Below are positions 35,971-44,803 of a DNA stretch of 64,000 nt, piece by piece. The stretch is from Algoriphagus sediminis (GTDB taxonomy: Bacteria > Bacteroidota > Bacteroidia > Cytophagales > Cyclobacteriaceae), in the NCBI RefSeq assembly GCF_030403435.1, contig NZ_JAUEPH010000002.1, forward strand, positions 1 through 64,000, in the 5' to 3' direction. The translations under genes and the position numbers were made by a program. Each line of letters opens with the position of its first letter. Within the stretch, counting starts at the first letter, position 1. The notes below the pieces were generated by a model. It did not search any database and was not told where the DNA came from. It saw only the letters and a program-made list of their open reading frames with translations.

Positions 35971-36510
35971 TTAATTTTCTGGGAGGGAATCACCCACTCG
36001 GTAATAATAGCTAAGCATACTCAACACCTCCCCAAAAGCTTTGGCCGACTCTAATTGCTCATCAGTTACCTTTTTGCCCAATAATCTACAAAGCAAAAGT
36101 CCATAAACCCCGTTCAGGCAAATTTGAATCTCGTTTCCCAAATTTTGGCCTTCCGCTTCCATCACCGATTGGATGATATGAGGTTTTGCGGAGTTATAAA
36201 TTTTAAAATACCCCGAGTCTTTTTTAAGCATATCCCAATGAATAGTGGCTAGTTTTTCCACTAATTCATTTAAGGAATTCAAGTGGCCTTTTTTCATGAT
36301 TCCCTGATCCTCCATTTGGCCTACAAGATTTAAAAACCAGGAAAAGATCTCTTTTTTTTCAGCTTCATCCACAGGGTACTTCTTCACGACAAATTCATTG
36401 ATTTCTGTCATATTTCCCTGATAAGATCGAATCAGATCCTCCATTTGGTACATGTAAACGATGTACTCAGCGATGTTCTCTGATTTCTTGCTTTCCGCTA
36501 CAGATTTCAT
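35971..36510 (-). CDS. DUF4924 family protein
   Basis: A 179-residue, all-helical cytoplasmic protein beginning MKSVAESKKSENIAEYIVYMYQMEDLIRSY, the pattern I associate with DUF4924, a Bacteroidetes family of unknown function. The reading frame could start at a TTG at 36540 but the ATG at 36510 gives the conserved N terminus. It abuts the helicase gene stop-to-stop and diverges from lepA. Confidence 0.75.
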   Translation of the reverse strand: MKSVAESKKSENIAEYIVYMYQMEDLIRSYQGNMTEINEFVVKKYPVDEAEKKEIFSWFLNLVGQMEDQGIMKKGHLNSLNELVEKLATIHWDMLKKDSGYFKIYNSAKPHIIQSVMEAEGQNLGNEIQICLNGVYGLLLCRLLGKKVTDEQLESAKAFGEVLSMLSYYYRVGDSLPEN

Positions 36511-36634
36511 AGGTGATTTTAAAACCGTAAAGGTAAACAAATGATTATCCAGCTGTAAGAGAATATTAAAAATATGATCTTATGAAGGAAGTAAAGAGGC
36601 TATGATATATTCTCATTATCTGGGCTTTATTTAC

Positions 36635-36642
36635 TAGTTTTG
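36635..36642 (+). promoter_or_regulatory. -7 promoter element directly before lepA
   Basis: TAGTTTTG followed by C matches TAnnTTTG and ends eight bases before the ATG at 36651. If transcription starts at the usual distance, the message would have almost no leader. Confidence 0.5.
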
Positions 36643-36650
36643 CGGCCGAA

Positions 36651-38444
36651 ATGAATATGAAAAATATAAGGAACTTCTGTATCATCGCCCATATTGATCA
36701 TGGGAAGAGTACGTTGGCGGATAGGTTGTTGCAGTTTACCGATACGGTATCTGATCGGGAGATGCAGAATCAGTTGTTGGATGACATGGATTTAGAGCGG
36801 GAGAGAGGGATTACGATAAAATCTCATGCCATTCAGATGAAATATACTTATCAGGGTGAGGAGTATACTTTGAACCTGATTGATACTCCGGGACACGTTG
36901 ACTTTTCATATGAGGTTTCCCGATCCATCGCTGCTTGTGAAGGAGCACTTTTGATCGTAGATGCTTCGCAAGGTGTTGAAGCTCAGACTATATCCAATTT
37001 ATATTTGGCTATGGGGCATGACCTTGAAATCATTCCTGTTTTAAATAAAATCGATTTACCCGGTGCTGACCCTGAGGCGGCTGCCGATGAGGTGATCGAC
37101 TTGATTGGTTGTGAACGGGAGGATATTATTTTGGCCTCCGGCAAAGAAGGTCTTGGTATTGAGGATATTCTGAATGCAGTGGTTGAAAAAATTCCAGCAC
37201 CTGTTGGAGATGCGGATGCCCCGCTACAGGCAATGATTTTTGACTCCGTGTATAATTCTTTCCGTGGAGTAGAAGTAATCTTCAGGATATTTAATGGCTC
37301 TCTGAGCAAAGGCGATAAAATCAAATTTGTTAATACTGGTAAAGAATACGATGCGGATGAGATAGGTATTTTGGGAATCAACCAAATACCCCAACAAACC
37401 ATGTCTGCGGGAGATGTTGGCTATCTCATTTCTGGGGTTAAGGTGGCCAAAGAAGTAAAGGTAGGTGATACAATAACTCATTTGAAGCGCCCTTGTGACA
37501 AAGCCATTCAGGGTTTTGAAAACGTAAAACCAATGGTCTTCGCGGGGATTTATCCTGTAGAAACAACGGATTATGAAGAGCTGAGGGCTTCCATGGAAAA
37601 GCTTCAGCTAAATGATGCTTCTCTTGTTTGGGAACCTGAAACATCTGCTGCTCTTGGATTTGGTTTCCGTTGTGGATTCCTTGGAATGCTTCACATGGAA
37701 ATCGTTCAGGAAAGACTGGAGCGTGAATTTGATATGACGGTGATCACTACGGTTCCTTCGGTACAGTTCCGAGCCCTGATGACCGATGATACGTATCAGG
37801 TCATCAATGCTCCATCTGATATGCCTGATCCAAATAAATTCAAGCACATTGAAGAACCATTTGTAAAGGCTTCGATCATTACCGCCGCTGATTATGTAGG
37901 TCCAGTCATTCAATTATGTATGGAAAAGCGTGGGCAAATCAAAAATCAGGTTTACCTCACAGCAGACCGTGTGGAGCTAACCTTTGATATGCCTCTTGCT
38001 GAAATTGTTTTTGATTTCTTTGATAAGTTAAAGACCATTTCCCGAGGTTATGCCTCTCTAGACTACGAATTAAAGGGCTATCAGCCATCAAATATGGTTC
38101 GTTTGGACATTATGCTCAACGGAGATCCAGTAGATGCCCTGTCCGCTGTAGTTCATAGGGACAAGGCCTACGAATGGGGAAAAAGGCTTTGCGAAAAGCT
38201 TAAGGAGCTGGTGCCAAGGCAGATGTTTGAAATTGCGATTCAAGCGGCGATAGGGAACAAGGTTATTGCAAGAGAAACTGTCAAAGCCCTACGTAAGAAT
38301 GTGATTGCCAAGTGTTATGGTGGTGATATTTCTCGTAAGCGCAAGCTTCTAGAAAAGCAGAAAAAAGGTAAAAAGCGAATGAGACAAGTTGGAAACGTCG
38401 AAGTGCCACAAGAGGCATTTATGGCGGTTTTGAAGTTGGATTAA
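36651..38444 (+). CDS. lepA: Elongation factor 4 (LepA)
   Basis: LepA is a translational GTPase on the ribosome, associated with back-translocation and 30S assembly. The 597 residues (typical length) show G1 [14 protein letters not shown], switch [15 protein letters not shown]3 DTPGHVDF, G4 NKIDLPGA, followed by domains II, III and V and the LepA-specific C-terminal domain ending with [38 protein letters not shown] at 36657 is a second in-frame choice. Confidence 0.97.
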   Translation: MNMKNIRNFCIIAHIDHGKSTLADRLLQFTDTVSDREMQNQLLDDMDLERERGITIKSHAIQMKYTYQGEEYTLNLIDTPGHVDFSYEVSRSIAACEGALLIVDASQGVEAQTISNLYLAMGHDLEIIPVLNKIDLPGADPEAAADEVIDLIGCEREDIILASGKEGLGIEDILNAVVEKIPAPVGDADAPLQAMIFDSVYNSFRGVEVIFRIFNGSLSKGDKIKFVNTGKEYDADEIGILGINQIPQQTMSAGDVGYLISGVKVAKEVKVGDTITHLKRPCDKAIQGFENVKPMVFAGIYPVETTDYEELRASMEKLQLNDASLVWEPETSAALGFGFRCGFLGMLHMEIVQERLEREFDMTVITTVPSVQFRALMTDDTYQVINAPSDMPDPNKFKHIEEPFVKASIITAADYVGPVIQLCMEKRGQIKNQVYLTADRVELTFDMPLAEIVFDFFDKLKTISRGYASLDYELKGYQPSNMVRLDIMLNGDPVDALSAVVHRDKAYEWGKRLCEKLKELVPRQMFEIAIQAAIGNKVIARETVKALRKNVIAKCYGGDISRKRKLLEKQKKGKKRMRQVGNVEVPQEAFMAVLKLD

Positions 38445-38481
38445 TTTAGGAATTCATTTCTTCGACATTCGATGTTCTTTA

Positions 38482-38946
38482 TTCATCATTCGACATTCAG
38501 TTTCAATTTCGAATTCTGAATATTGAATTTTGAATAATGAAGTAAGTAGATTTTAAAACTGACCAATTATGGAGAGGAAATATGATCTTGAAGAAAGACT
38601 AATTGATTTTGCTTCTGAAATCATTTCCTTTACAGATACTTTAGTGAGTTCTAAGGCTGGAAATCATGTGGGAAGCCAACTATTGAGAAGCGGAACTTCA
38701 CCAGCCTTGAACTACGGAGAGGCTCAATCTGGAGAGTCACGAAGAGACTTTATCCATAAAATAAAAATCGTTCTGAAAGAGCTCAGAGAAAGTAGGGTCG
38801 CACTAAAGATTATTGCTAAATCAAATTTGACCACTGAGAATAAAAGAAACGAAAAACTACTGGATGAATGCAATCAGTTAATTTCAATTTTTGTCAAAAG
38901 CATAGAAACAGCTGAACGAAATAAGAACTAAATATCGAATGATGAA
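38482..38946. repeat. Inverted repeat flanking the four-helix-bundle gene
   Basis: TTCATCATTCGACATT at 38482-38497 returns as its reverse complement AATATCGAATGATGAA at 38931-38946 (15 of 16 positions complementary). The flanks also carry short repeated pieces such as TTCGACATTCGA and GAATTTTGAATAATGAA. Such AT-rich repeats commonly bracket S23/IVS-type four-helix-bundle genes in Bacteroidetes and suggest that the gene moved as a unit. Confidence 0.6.
38569..38931 (+). CDS. Four-helix-bundle protein (23S rRNA intervening-sequence/S23 family)
   Basis: A 120-residue helical protein with the family features YDLEERLIDFASEIISF, SKAGNHVGSQLLRSGTSPALNYGEAQSGESRRDFIHKIKIVLKELRES and a final helix LLDECNQLISIFVKSI. 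The family was first found in rRNA intervening sequences and is related to the Avd protein of diversity-generating retroelements; stand-alone copies are frequent in Bacteroidetes and their function is unknown. It sits alone between lepA and folD inside inverted repeats, with no reverse transcriptase nearby. Confidence 0.9.
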   Translation: MERKYDLEERLIDFASEIISFTDTLVSSKAGNHVGSQLLRSGTSPALNYGEAQSGESRRDFIHKIKIVLKELRESRVALKIIAKSNLTTENKRNEKLLDECNQLISIFVKSIETAERNKN

Positions 38947-38987
38947 CTTAGAATGATGAATTTCGAAGTTCCCAAACCTATAAACTA

Positions 38988-39872
38988 ATGCCTACAATAA
39001 TCGACGGAAAAAAAACCTCGGCAGAAATCAAAGAGGAAATAAAAGCTAGAGTTTTGGAGATCAAAGCCGAAGGTGGTAAAACACCTCATTTGGCAGCTAT
39101 TCTGGTAGGAAATGACGGAGCGAGTCAGACCTATGTAGGTGCTAAGGTCAAGGCCTGTGAATATGTAGGTTTTGAATCCACCTTAGTGAGGCTTGAGGAA
39201 ACAATTTCCGAAGAGGAGCTTTTAAAAACAGTAGAAGAGATCAATGAAAACCCGGATATCGATGGGCTCATTGTTCAGCTTCCGCTTCCCAAGCATATTT
39301 CTGTAGAGAAGGTTACCAATAAAATCAAGCCTGAGAAGGATGTCGATGGCTTTACACCATCAAATGTGGGCCGGATGGCTTTAAACTGGCCGGCCTATGT
39401 AGCTGCTACACCTTATGGGATTGTGGAGCTCTTGAAGAGATATGAAATTGAAACTTCCGGAAAGCACTGTGTGGTCATCGGCAGAAGCCATATTGTAGGA
39501 AGTCCGATGAGTATTCTGATGGCAAGAAACGGTTATCCCGGAAATGCCACAGTGACTCTTACTCATAGTCGAACTCAAAACCTTCCCGAAATTGCTCGTT
39601 CAGCGGATATCTTGATTGTGGCCCTTGGCAAAGCTGAATTCGTAACGGCTGATATGGTGAAGCCTGGCGCGGTGGTGATTGATGTAGGAATCCACAGAGT
39701 TCCGGATTCCAGTAAGAAATCAGGGTTCAAATTATTGGGTGATGTAAAGTTTGACGAAGTAGAACCAATTGCTTCTGCGATCACACCGGTTCCTGGTGGA
39801 GTTGGGCCCATGACTATAGCTTCGTTATTATATAACACCTTGCTATCTGCTGAAAAGAAAGTTTACGGATAA
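38988..39872 (+). CDS. folD: Methylenetetrahydrofolate dehydrogenase / cyclohydrolase
   Basis: FolD interconverts methylene-THF, methenyl-THF and formyl-THF in one-carbon metabolism. The 294 residues show the catalytic-lysine region [38 protein letters not shown], the Rossmann motif [19 protein letters not shown] and the ending [19 protein letters not shown]. Length matches the family. Confidence 0.97.
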   Translation: MPTIIDGKKTSAEIKEEIKARVLEIKAEGGKTPHLAAILVGNDGASQTYVGAKVKACEYVGFESTLVRLEETISEEELLKTVEEINENPDIDGLIVQLPLPKHISVEKVTNKIKPEKDVDGFTPSNVGRMALNWPAYVAATPYGIVELLKRYEIETSGKHCVVIGRSHIVGSPMSILMARNGYPGNATVTLTHSRTQNLPEIARSADILIVALGKAEFVTADMVKPGAVVIDVGIHRVPDSSKKSGFKLLGDVKFDEVEPIASAITPVPGGVGPMTIASLLYNTLLSAEKKVYG

Positions 39873-39904
39873 TTCAAAAATTCAGGCAAAAGTACCTCAG
39901 AAGG

Positions 39905-39936
39905 TTTGCACAGAATAGGCTGACTTTCTACTTTTG
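39905..39936 (+). promoter_or_regulatory. Promoter of tRNA-Leu
   Basis: TTTG (39905-39908), a 20-base spacer and TACTTTTG (39929-39936) match the Bacteroidetes -33/-7 consensus well. The tRNA begins 13 bases later. This is one of the two best promoter matches in the window. Confidence 0.75.
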
Positions 39937-39948
39937 CTGACCCTAACC

Positions 39949-40031
39949 GCGCACGTGGTGAAACTGGTAGACACGCCATCTTGAGGGGGTGGTGCCCTAT
40001 GGGTGTGGAAGTTCGAATCTTCTCGTGCGCA
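39949..40031 (+). tRNA. tRNA-Leu (anticodon GAG)
   Basis: The acceptor stem GCGCACG (39949-39955) pairs with CGTGCGC (40024-40030), with discriminator A at 40031. The anticodon stem CCATC/GGTGG holds the loop TTGAGGG, anticodon GAG, which reads CTC/CTT. A long variable arm and the TTCGAAT T-loop confirm a class II tRNA. The CCA end is not encoded. Confidence 0.93.
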
Positions 40032-40032
40032 C

Positions 40033-40067
40033 AAAAGCTCTTCAGAATTCTGAAGAGCTTTTTTTGT
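40033..40067 (+). terminator. Terminator of tRNA-Leu
   Basis: A 30-base perfect palindrome, from AAAAGCTCTTCAGAA to its complement TTCTGAAGAGCTTTT (40033-40062), runs into a T tract. It starts two bases after the tRNA end. Confidence 0.9.
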
Positions 40068-40116
40068 GTTATTTACGTATTAGGTAATTGATCAAACCAT
40101 TTTCAGAAAAATAACT

Positions 40117-41010
40117 ATGCAAAAACTCTTCATATGTACCTTGATTCTTTCAGTTTTCATTTTTTATGAAAATCAGATATTTGCTCAGGATTATGATTAC
40201 CCTTTCCCATCCAGAAGTCCAAAAGGAGATATTTCTCAGATAGTTGGGAATACGACCATAGAAATCGAGTATGAGAGGCCATCCGTTAGGGGGAGAGAGA
40301 TATTTGGTGAGTTGGTGCCTTGGGGAGAGGTCTGGAGAACAGGAGCTGGCTATGCCACGAAAATCCGTTTTGATCGTGAGGTGAAAATTGGAGGTCAATC
40401 GGTGAAGGCTGGGAAGTATTCTATTTTCACGATTCCGAATAAAGAGTCTTGGATACTGATTCTGAACAGCGATACAGAACTTTATGGTAGCTATGACTAC
40501 GACCCTGCCAAGGATGTCTTGAGATACCCCTTGATCAATCAGAATTCGGGTCGCTTTTATGAAACTCTCACGATCGACATAGATATTATTCCGGATAATG
40601 CCCAGATCTTCATCTCATGGGCCAATAAACAGGTGAGCTTCCTGGTGGAGACCAGTACGGCTAAAGAAATGGACAAATTTATCGAGTCCCAACTTATCAG
40701 CGGCAAAAGTCAAAATGCTGATTGGTATGCAGCTGGTGCAGATTATTATTTTTTCAATGGAGAAAATTATGGGGTAGCACTTGATCTGGCTTCCAAGGCT
40801 ATTGAATTGAGTGCTGGGAATTTGTGGGCGAGGTCCATACGCATCGATGTTTTTAAGCGATTGGGATATTTTGAAAAGGCTCTTGATGAAATAGAACGAT
40901 ACAAAAAGTATGTGAAATCGGATTCCTTTGAAAGGCCAAATGACCTGGAGCAGGAGTTAAACTACTTGAATACTGAAAAAAGCAGAATTGAAGATTTGAG
41001 AAAGAAATGA
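40117..41010 (+). CDS. DUF2911 domain protein, secreted
   Basis: A 297-residue protein with a signal peptide (1 to about 23, ending IFAQDY). The DUF2911 domain (about 25-185) shows the pattern PRSPKGDISQIVGNTTIEIEYERPSVRGREIFGELVPWGEVWRTGA (spread over residues 33-78) and AGKYSIFTIPN. A C-terminal part with tetratricopeptide-like helices (about 205-285, YFFNGENYGVALDLASKAIEL) follows. The function is unknown; the family is abundant in Bacteroidetes periplasm. It overlaps the next gene's possible upstream start. Confidence 0.85.
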   Translation: MQKLFICTLILSVFIFYENQIFAQDYDYPFPSRSPKGDISQIVGNTTIEIEYERPSVRGREIFGELVPWGEVWRTGAGYATKIRFDREVKIGGQSVKAGKYSIFTIPNKESWILILNSDTELYGSYDYDPAKDVLRYPLINQNSGRFYETLTIDIDIIPDNAQIFISWANKQVSFLVETSTAKEMDKFIESQLISGKSQNADWYAAGADYYFFNGENYGVALDLASKAIELSAGNLWARSIRIDVFKRLGYFEKALDEIERYKKYVKSDSFERPNDLEQELNYLNTEKSRIEDLRKK

Positions 41011-41045
41011 TTTTGCCTAGCTTTTCATTCTTAAAATCCAGAAGA

Positions 41046-41582
41046 ATGAAAAAACTACTAATCCTCCCAATTTTTCTTTGCTTAATCGCTCTGCAAGCAT
41101 ATTCCCAATCAGCTCAATACCCTATCGTCAAAGGACATGGTGGTATTTATGAAATCGAGAACGCAACTGAGAGACCAGATCCTAATCGCGAATATAAAAT
41201 CATTGTCGACCTAACCTCAGCTGCAAATAGCCCAGCTCAAGTCAATAGGTGGGTGGATAATATCGCCAGAATGATGAATCTTCATGGATTGGCAGGAGTT
41301 CCCAAGGAAAATCTACATGTAAAGGTGGTGGTTCATGGGGGAGCTGCTTTTTCCCTTTTGAATGATGAAAATTATCAGGAAAGATATCAGACTGACAATC
41401 CGAATTTGGAGGTCTATGATGCGCTTAAAGCGGCAGGGGCTGAGATTTACGTTTGTGGGCAGTCCTTGATCGCAAGAAACCTTGACTCTGAAGACCTTTG
41501 GCCGGATGTTCAGGTGGCACTTTCTGCATTGACTACAATCACCACTTACGTTCCTGAAGGTTATACCTATTTGAAATTTTAA
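41046..41582 (+). CDS. DsrE/DsrF-like family protein, secreted
   Basis: A 178-residue exported protein. I choose the ATG at 41046 because it begins a clean signal peptide (MKKLLILPIFLCLIALQAYSQ); an upstream ATG at 41007 adds 13 residues and breaks it. The mature part has a DsrE-like alpha/beta fold with YKIIVDLTSAANSPAQVNRWVDNIARM, VKVVVHGGAAFSLL and EIYVCGQSLIARN, the cysteine being in the position of the DsrE sulfur-carrier cysteine. Function in the periplasm is unknown. Confidence 0.82.
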   Translation: MKKLLILPIFLCLIALQAYSQSAQYPIVKGHGGIYEIENATERPDPNREYKIIVDLTSAANSPAQVNRWVDNIARMMNLHGLAGVPKENLHVKVVVHGGAAFSLLNDENYQERYQTDNPNLEVYDALKAAGAEIYVCGQSLIARNLDSEDLWPDVQVALSALTTITTYVPEGYTYLKF

Positions 41583-41722
41583 ATTATTCAATAACAGGGA
41601 ATTAAGAGAGATAAAGGTGTTTGTGCAATTACTATGTCTGTTATGATTTGTGCTTTGTCAAAAATTTAAAAGAAAAGGCTGGATTCGAACTTTTTTGGGT
41701 CGAATAATCTTTTAACTTACAC

Positions 41723-41730
41723 TAACTTTG
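41723..41730 (+). promoter_or_regulatory. -7 promoter element for the PurF-like gene
   Basis: TAACTTTG fits TAnnTTTG and lies 31 bases before the ATG at 41762. A TTTG at 41694-41697 could be the -33 element, with a rather long 25-base spacer. Confidence 0.4.
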
Positions 41731-41761
41731 TGGACTCAAATTAACCTTTGATCTAGTCGAT

Positions 41762-43645
41762 ATGAGTGATGCCATCAAGCACGAATGTGGAATTGCAATG
41801 ATCAGGCTCAGGAAGCCTTTACAATACTACATCGACAAGTACAAAACACCCAATTATGCAGCGAGTCGACTTTATGTCCTCATGCAAAAGCAAATCAATC
41901 GAGGACAGGATGGTGCAGGTGTCGCCAATGTTAAAATCGATACGAAACCGGGAACTCGATATATCAGTAGATATCGTTCCGTAGATCCTTCAGCGGTCAA
42001 CTACATTTTCGAAAAAATTAATAAAAAGTATAAGAAGGCCAAGAAGCTTGGAGGAGTAGATGGACTGGCTGATGGGGAATGGCTCAAGGAAAATATCGCT
42101 TTTTCCGGTGAAGTTTGGCTGGGACATTTAAGGTATGGGACTCACGGTCAAAACAGCATAGAAACTTGCCATCCCTTCCTAAAACAAAACAACTGGAGAA
42201 GTAGAAACCTGGTCATGGCGGGAAACTTTAACATGACCAATGTGGAGGAGTTGTTTGGAAAGCTGGTAGAACTAGGCCAGCACCCCAAAGAAAAGACAGA
42301 TACGGTTACGGTAATGGAGAAAATCGGCCATTTCCTAGACGAAGAGAACCAAAGAATTTTCGATAAGTATAAGCATCAATTCCAAAACGAGGAGATTACT
42401 CACCTTATCGAGGACGAATTAAATGTGGCTAGAATCCTGAGAAGGTCTTGTAGAGATTTTGATGGAGGATATGCCATGGCAGGCTTGATTGGAAATGGTT
42501 CTTCCTTTGTGGTTCGTGATCCTTCCGGAATACGGCCAGCCTATTACTATGCTGATGATGAGGTGATCGTGGTGGCTTCTGAAAAACCAGCCATTAAATC
42601 TGCCTTTGGAATTGATTTCAATGCCATCGAAGAGATCAAACCCGGTCATGCCTTGGTGATCAATAAAGACGCTTCTTTTGAGCAGGCGGAGGTAATGCCA
42701 GCGAGAGAAAAGAAGTCCTGTTCTTTTGAAAGGATATATTTCTCCAGAGGAACGGATCCGGATATCTATCAGGAAAGAAAAGAACTCGGAAAAGCTCTGG
42801 TACCTCAGATTCTGAAGGCCATAGATTTTGATCTTAAAAACACAGTCTTTTCCTACATCCCAAATACTGCTGAGACCTCATTCCTTGGTATGCTTCAGGG
42901 ACTGGAAGATTATTTATCCAGTAAAAGGAGAGAAGTTTTTGTGGAAGGAAAACCTCATTTGGGTGATCCCGAAGAATTGCTTGGGTTTAGGCCTAGGGTG
43001 GAAAAGCTGGTGAGTAAAGATGTGAAACTCCGGACGTTTATCACCAATGATGACGATAGAGATATGATGGTATCGAGCGTGTATGATACCACCTATGAGG
43101 TCATCAAACCTGGAGTGGATACTCTTGTGGTGATTGATGATAGTATAGTAAGAGGGACCACATTGGAGAAGAGTATTCTCACCACTTTGGATCAATTAAA
43201 ACCCAAGAAAATAATTATCGTTTCTTCTGCACCTCAAATCAGATTCCCTGATTGCTATGGTATTGATATGTCCATGATGCGTCAATTTATAGCCTTTAGA
43301 GCGGCTTTGGCCTTAATGAAAGAGCGAAAAATTGAAAACCGTCTAGATGAAATTTATGAGCTTTGTATGGCTGATCCATCCAATCGTGAAAACTATGTGA
43401 AGAAGGTTTACGACCAGTTTACCTATGAGGAGATTTCAGATAAGGTTGCCGAAATAGTAACTACTCCTGAAATCAATGCAGAGGTAAAAGTTATCTTCCA
43501 AACTGTGGAAGACCTAAATAAATGCATTCCAAATCACCTAGGAGACTGGTATTTCACTGGCAATTACCCTACCGTGGGTGGTACCCGAGTGGTAAATCGA
43601 TCTTTCGTGAATTTCATGGAAGGTAAGACCATTCGAGCTTACTAA
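41762..43645 (+). CDS. Amidophosphoribosyltransferase-like protein (large PurF paralogue)
   Basis: Canonical PurF makes phosphoribosylamine from PRPP and glutamine. This 627-residue relative has the N-terminal class II glutamine amidotransferase with Cys9 (KHECGIAM) exposed after loss of a short propeptide, QINRGQDGAGVAN, GHLRYGTHG, and later the phosphoribosyltransferase domain with VVIDDSIVRGTT (PRPP loop) and SSAPQIRFPDCYGIDM. It is over 100 residues longer than ordinary PurF, with inserted segments near 50-115 and 180-225. Bacteroidetes usually also carry a standard PurF, so this may be a paralogue with altered use. It stands alone. Confidence 0.82.
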   Translation: MSDAIKHECGIAMIRLRKPLQYYIDKYKTPNYAASRLYVLMQKQINRGQDGAGVANVKIDTKPGTRYISRYRSVDPSAVNYIFEKINKKYKKAKKLGGVDGLADGEWLKENIAFSGEVWLGHLRYGTHGQNSIETCHPFLKQNNWRSRNLVMAGNFNMTNVEELFGKLVELGQHPKEKTDTVTVMEKIGHFLDEENQRIFDKYKHQFQNEEITHLIEDELNVARILRRSCRDFDGGYAMAGLIGNGSSFVVRDPSGIRPAYYYADDEVIVVASEKPAIKSAFGIDFNAIEEIKPGHALVINKDASFEQAEVMPAREKKSCSFERIYFSRGTDPDIYQERKELGKALVPQILKAIDFDLKNTVFSYIPNTAETSFLGMLQGLEDYLSSKRREVFVEGKPHLGDPEELLGFRPRVEKLVSKDVKLRTFITNDDDRDMMVSSVYDTTYEVIKPGVDTLVVIDDSIVRGTTLEKSILTTLDQLKPKKIIIVSSAPQIRFPDCYGIDMSMMRQFIAFRAALALMKERKIENRLDEIYELCMADPSNRENYVKKVYDQFTYEEISDKVAEIVTTPEINAEVKVIFQTVEDLNKCIPNHLGDWYFTGNYPTVGGTRVVNRSFVNFMEGKTIRAY

Positions 43646-43677
43646 GAGCTGCTTCCTTTTTAAACAAAATATTTTCT

Positions 43678-44730
43678 ATGTCAATCAATGTATCCCTGCT
43701 AAAACAGGTATGTGAAATTGCTGGTGCTCCTGGCTTTGAGAAACGAGTTCGAGATCTTGTTATTAAAGAAGTTACTCTTCTTGTTGATGAAGTTAAAACG
43801 GATAACCTTGGAAATGTTATTGCCTTAAAAAAGGGGAAGAACAACCACGATGGAAAAAGGGTCATGGTGGCAGCTCATCTTGATGAGATTGGATTTATCG
43901 TCACCCATATTGATGACAATGGCTTCTTGAGGTTTCATACCTTGGGCGGCTTTGACCCAAAAACTCTCACCGCACAGAGGGTAATCGTACATGGGAAGAA
44001 AGATCTGATAGGAGTAATGGGTAGTAAACCCATTCACGTGATGAGTCAGGAAGAGAGAAGTAAGCTTCCTAAGACTACCGATTTTTTCATCGATCTCGGC
44101 ATGAGTAAAGAAGAGGTGGAGAAGTTTGTGACAGTAGGAGATCCCGTGACTCGTGAGCGTGAACTGGTTGAGATGGGTGACTGCGTGAACTGTAAATCTA
44201 TTGACAATAGGGTAGCTGTTTTCATTTTGATTGAAACACTGAAAAAGCTAGAAAATCCTCCATATGATGTGTATGCAACTTTCACCGTTCAGGAGGAAGT
44301 CGGAATCCGGGGTGCTAATGTGGCTGCCCATGGAATTAATCCGGATTTTGGGATTGCTTTGGATACCACAATTGCATTTGATGTGCCTGGAGCACAAGCT
44401 CATGAAAAAGTCACCGAATTAGGGAAAGGTACAGCTATAAAAATCATGGACGCATCTACGATTTGTGATTACCGTATGGTGGAGTTTATGAAGAAAACAG
44501 CGGATGCTGATAAAATTTCCTGGCAGCCTGAAATTTTAACTGCGGGTGGAACTGATACTGCGGGTGTCCAAAGAATGGGTAAGCAGGGCGCGATAGCGGG
44601 GGCTATTTCTATTCCTACACGACATCTGCACCAAGTCATTGAAATGGCGCATAAAAGGGATATAGCTAATTCTATAGCCCTGTTGAAAGCCTGCTTAGAA
44701 AAGATAGATACTTACAACTGGAGTCATTAA
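43678..44730 (+). CDS. M42 family aminopeptidase
   Basis: A 350-residue dinuclear-zinc aminopeptidase of the glutamyl aminopeptidase/TET group. Active-site motifs: AAHLDEIGFIVTHID (metal His and Asp), SIDNRVAVFI (bridging Asp), FTVQEEVGIRGA (catalytic and metal Glu), ALDTTIAFD and GGTDTAGVQ with ISIPTRHLHQ. Cytoplasmic, cleaving N-terminal residues from short peptides. It starts 32 bases after the PurF-like gene and ends before a strong terminator. Confidence 0.93.
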   Translation: MSINVSLLKQVCEIAGAPGFEKRVRDLVIKEVTLLVDEVKTDNLGNVIALKKGKNNHDGKRVMVAAHLDEIGFIVTHIDDNGFLRFHTLGGFDPKTLTAQRVIVHGKKDLIGVMGSKPIHVMSQEERSKLPKTTDFFIDLGMSKEEVEKFVTVGDPVTRERELVEMGDCVNCKSIDNRVAVFILIETLKKLENPPYDVYATFTVQEEVGIRGANVAAHGINPDFGIALDTTIAFDVPGAQAHEKVTELGKGTAIKIMDASTICDYRMVEFMKKTADADKISWQPEILTAGGTDTAGVQRMGKQGAIAGAISIPTRHLHQVIEMAHKRDIANSIALLKACLEKIDTYNWSH

Positions 44731-44751
44731 TTGGTCTTACATGAGTAAAAT

Positions 44752-44780
44752 AAAAACCACCAGAATTCTGGTGGTTTTTT
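44752..44780. terminator. Bidirectional terminator between the M42 peptidase and the sulfatase
   Basis: AAAAACCACCAGAA pairs with TTCTGGTGGTTTTT (44752-44779), a 28-base perfect palindrome followed by T. It lies between converging genes and can serve both. Confidence 0.9.
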
Positions 44781-44803
44781 GTGATTTTGAGAAAAGTCTC
44801 GGC

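Noticed and set aside
44752-44780. 28-base perfect palindrome considered as a mobile-element end
   Set aside because: Its T tail and position between converging genes fit an ordinary bidirectional terminator.
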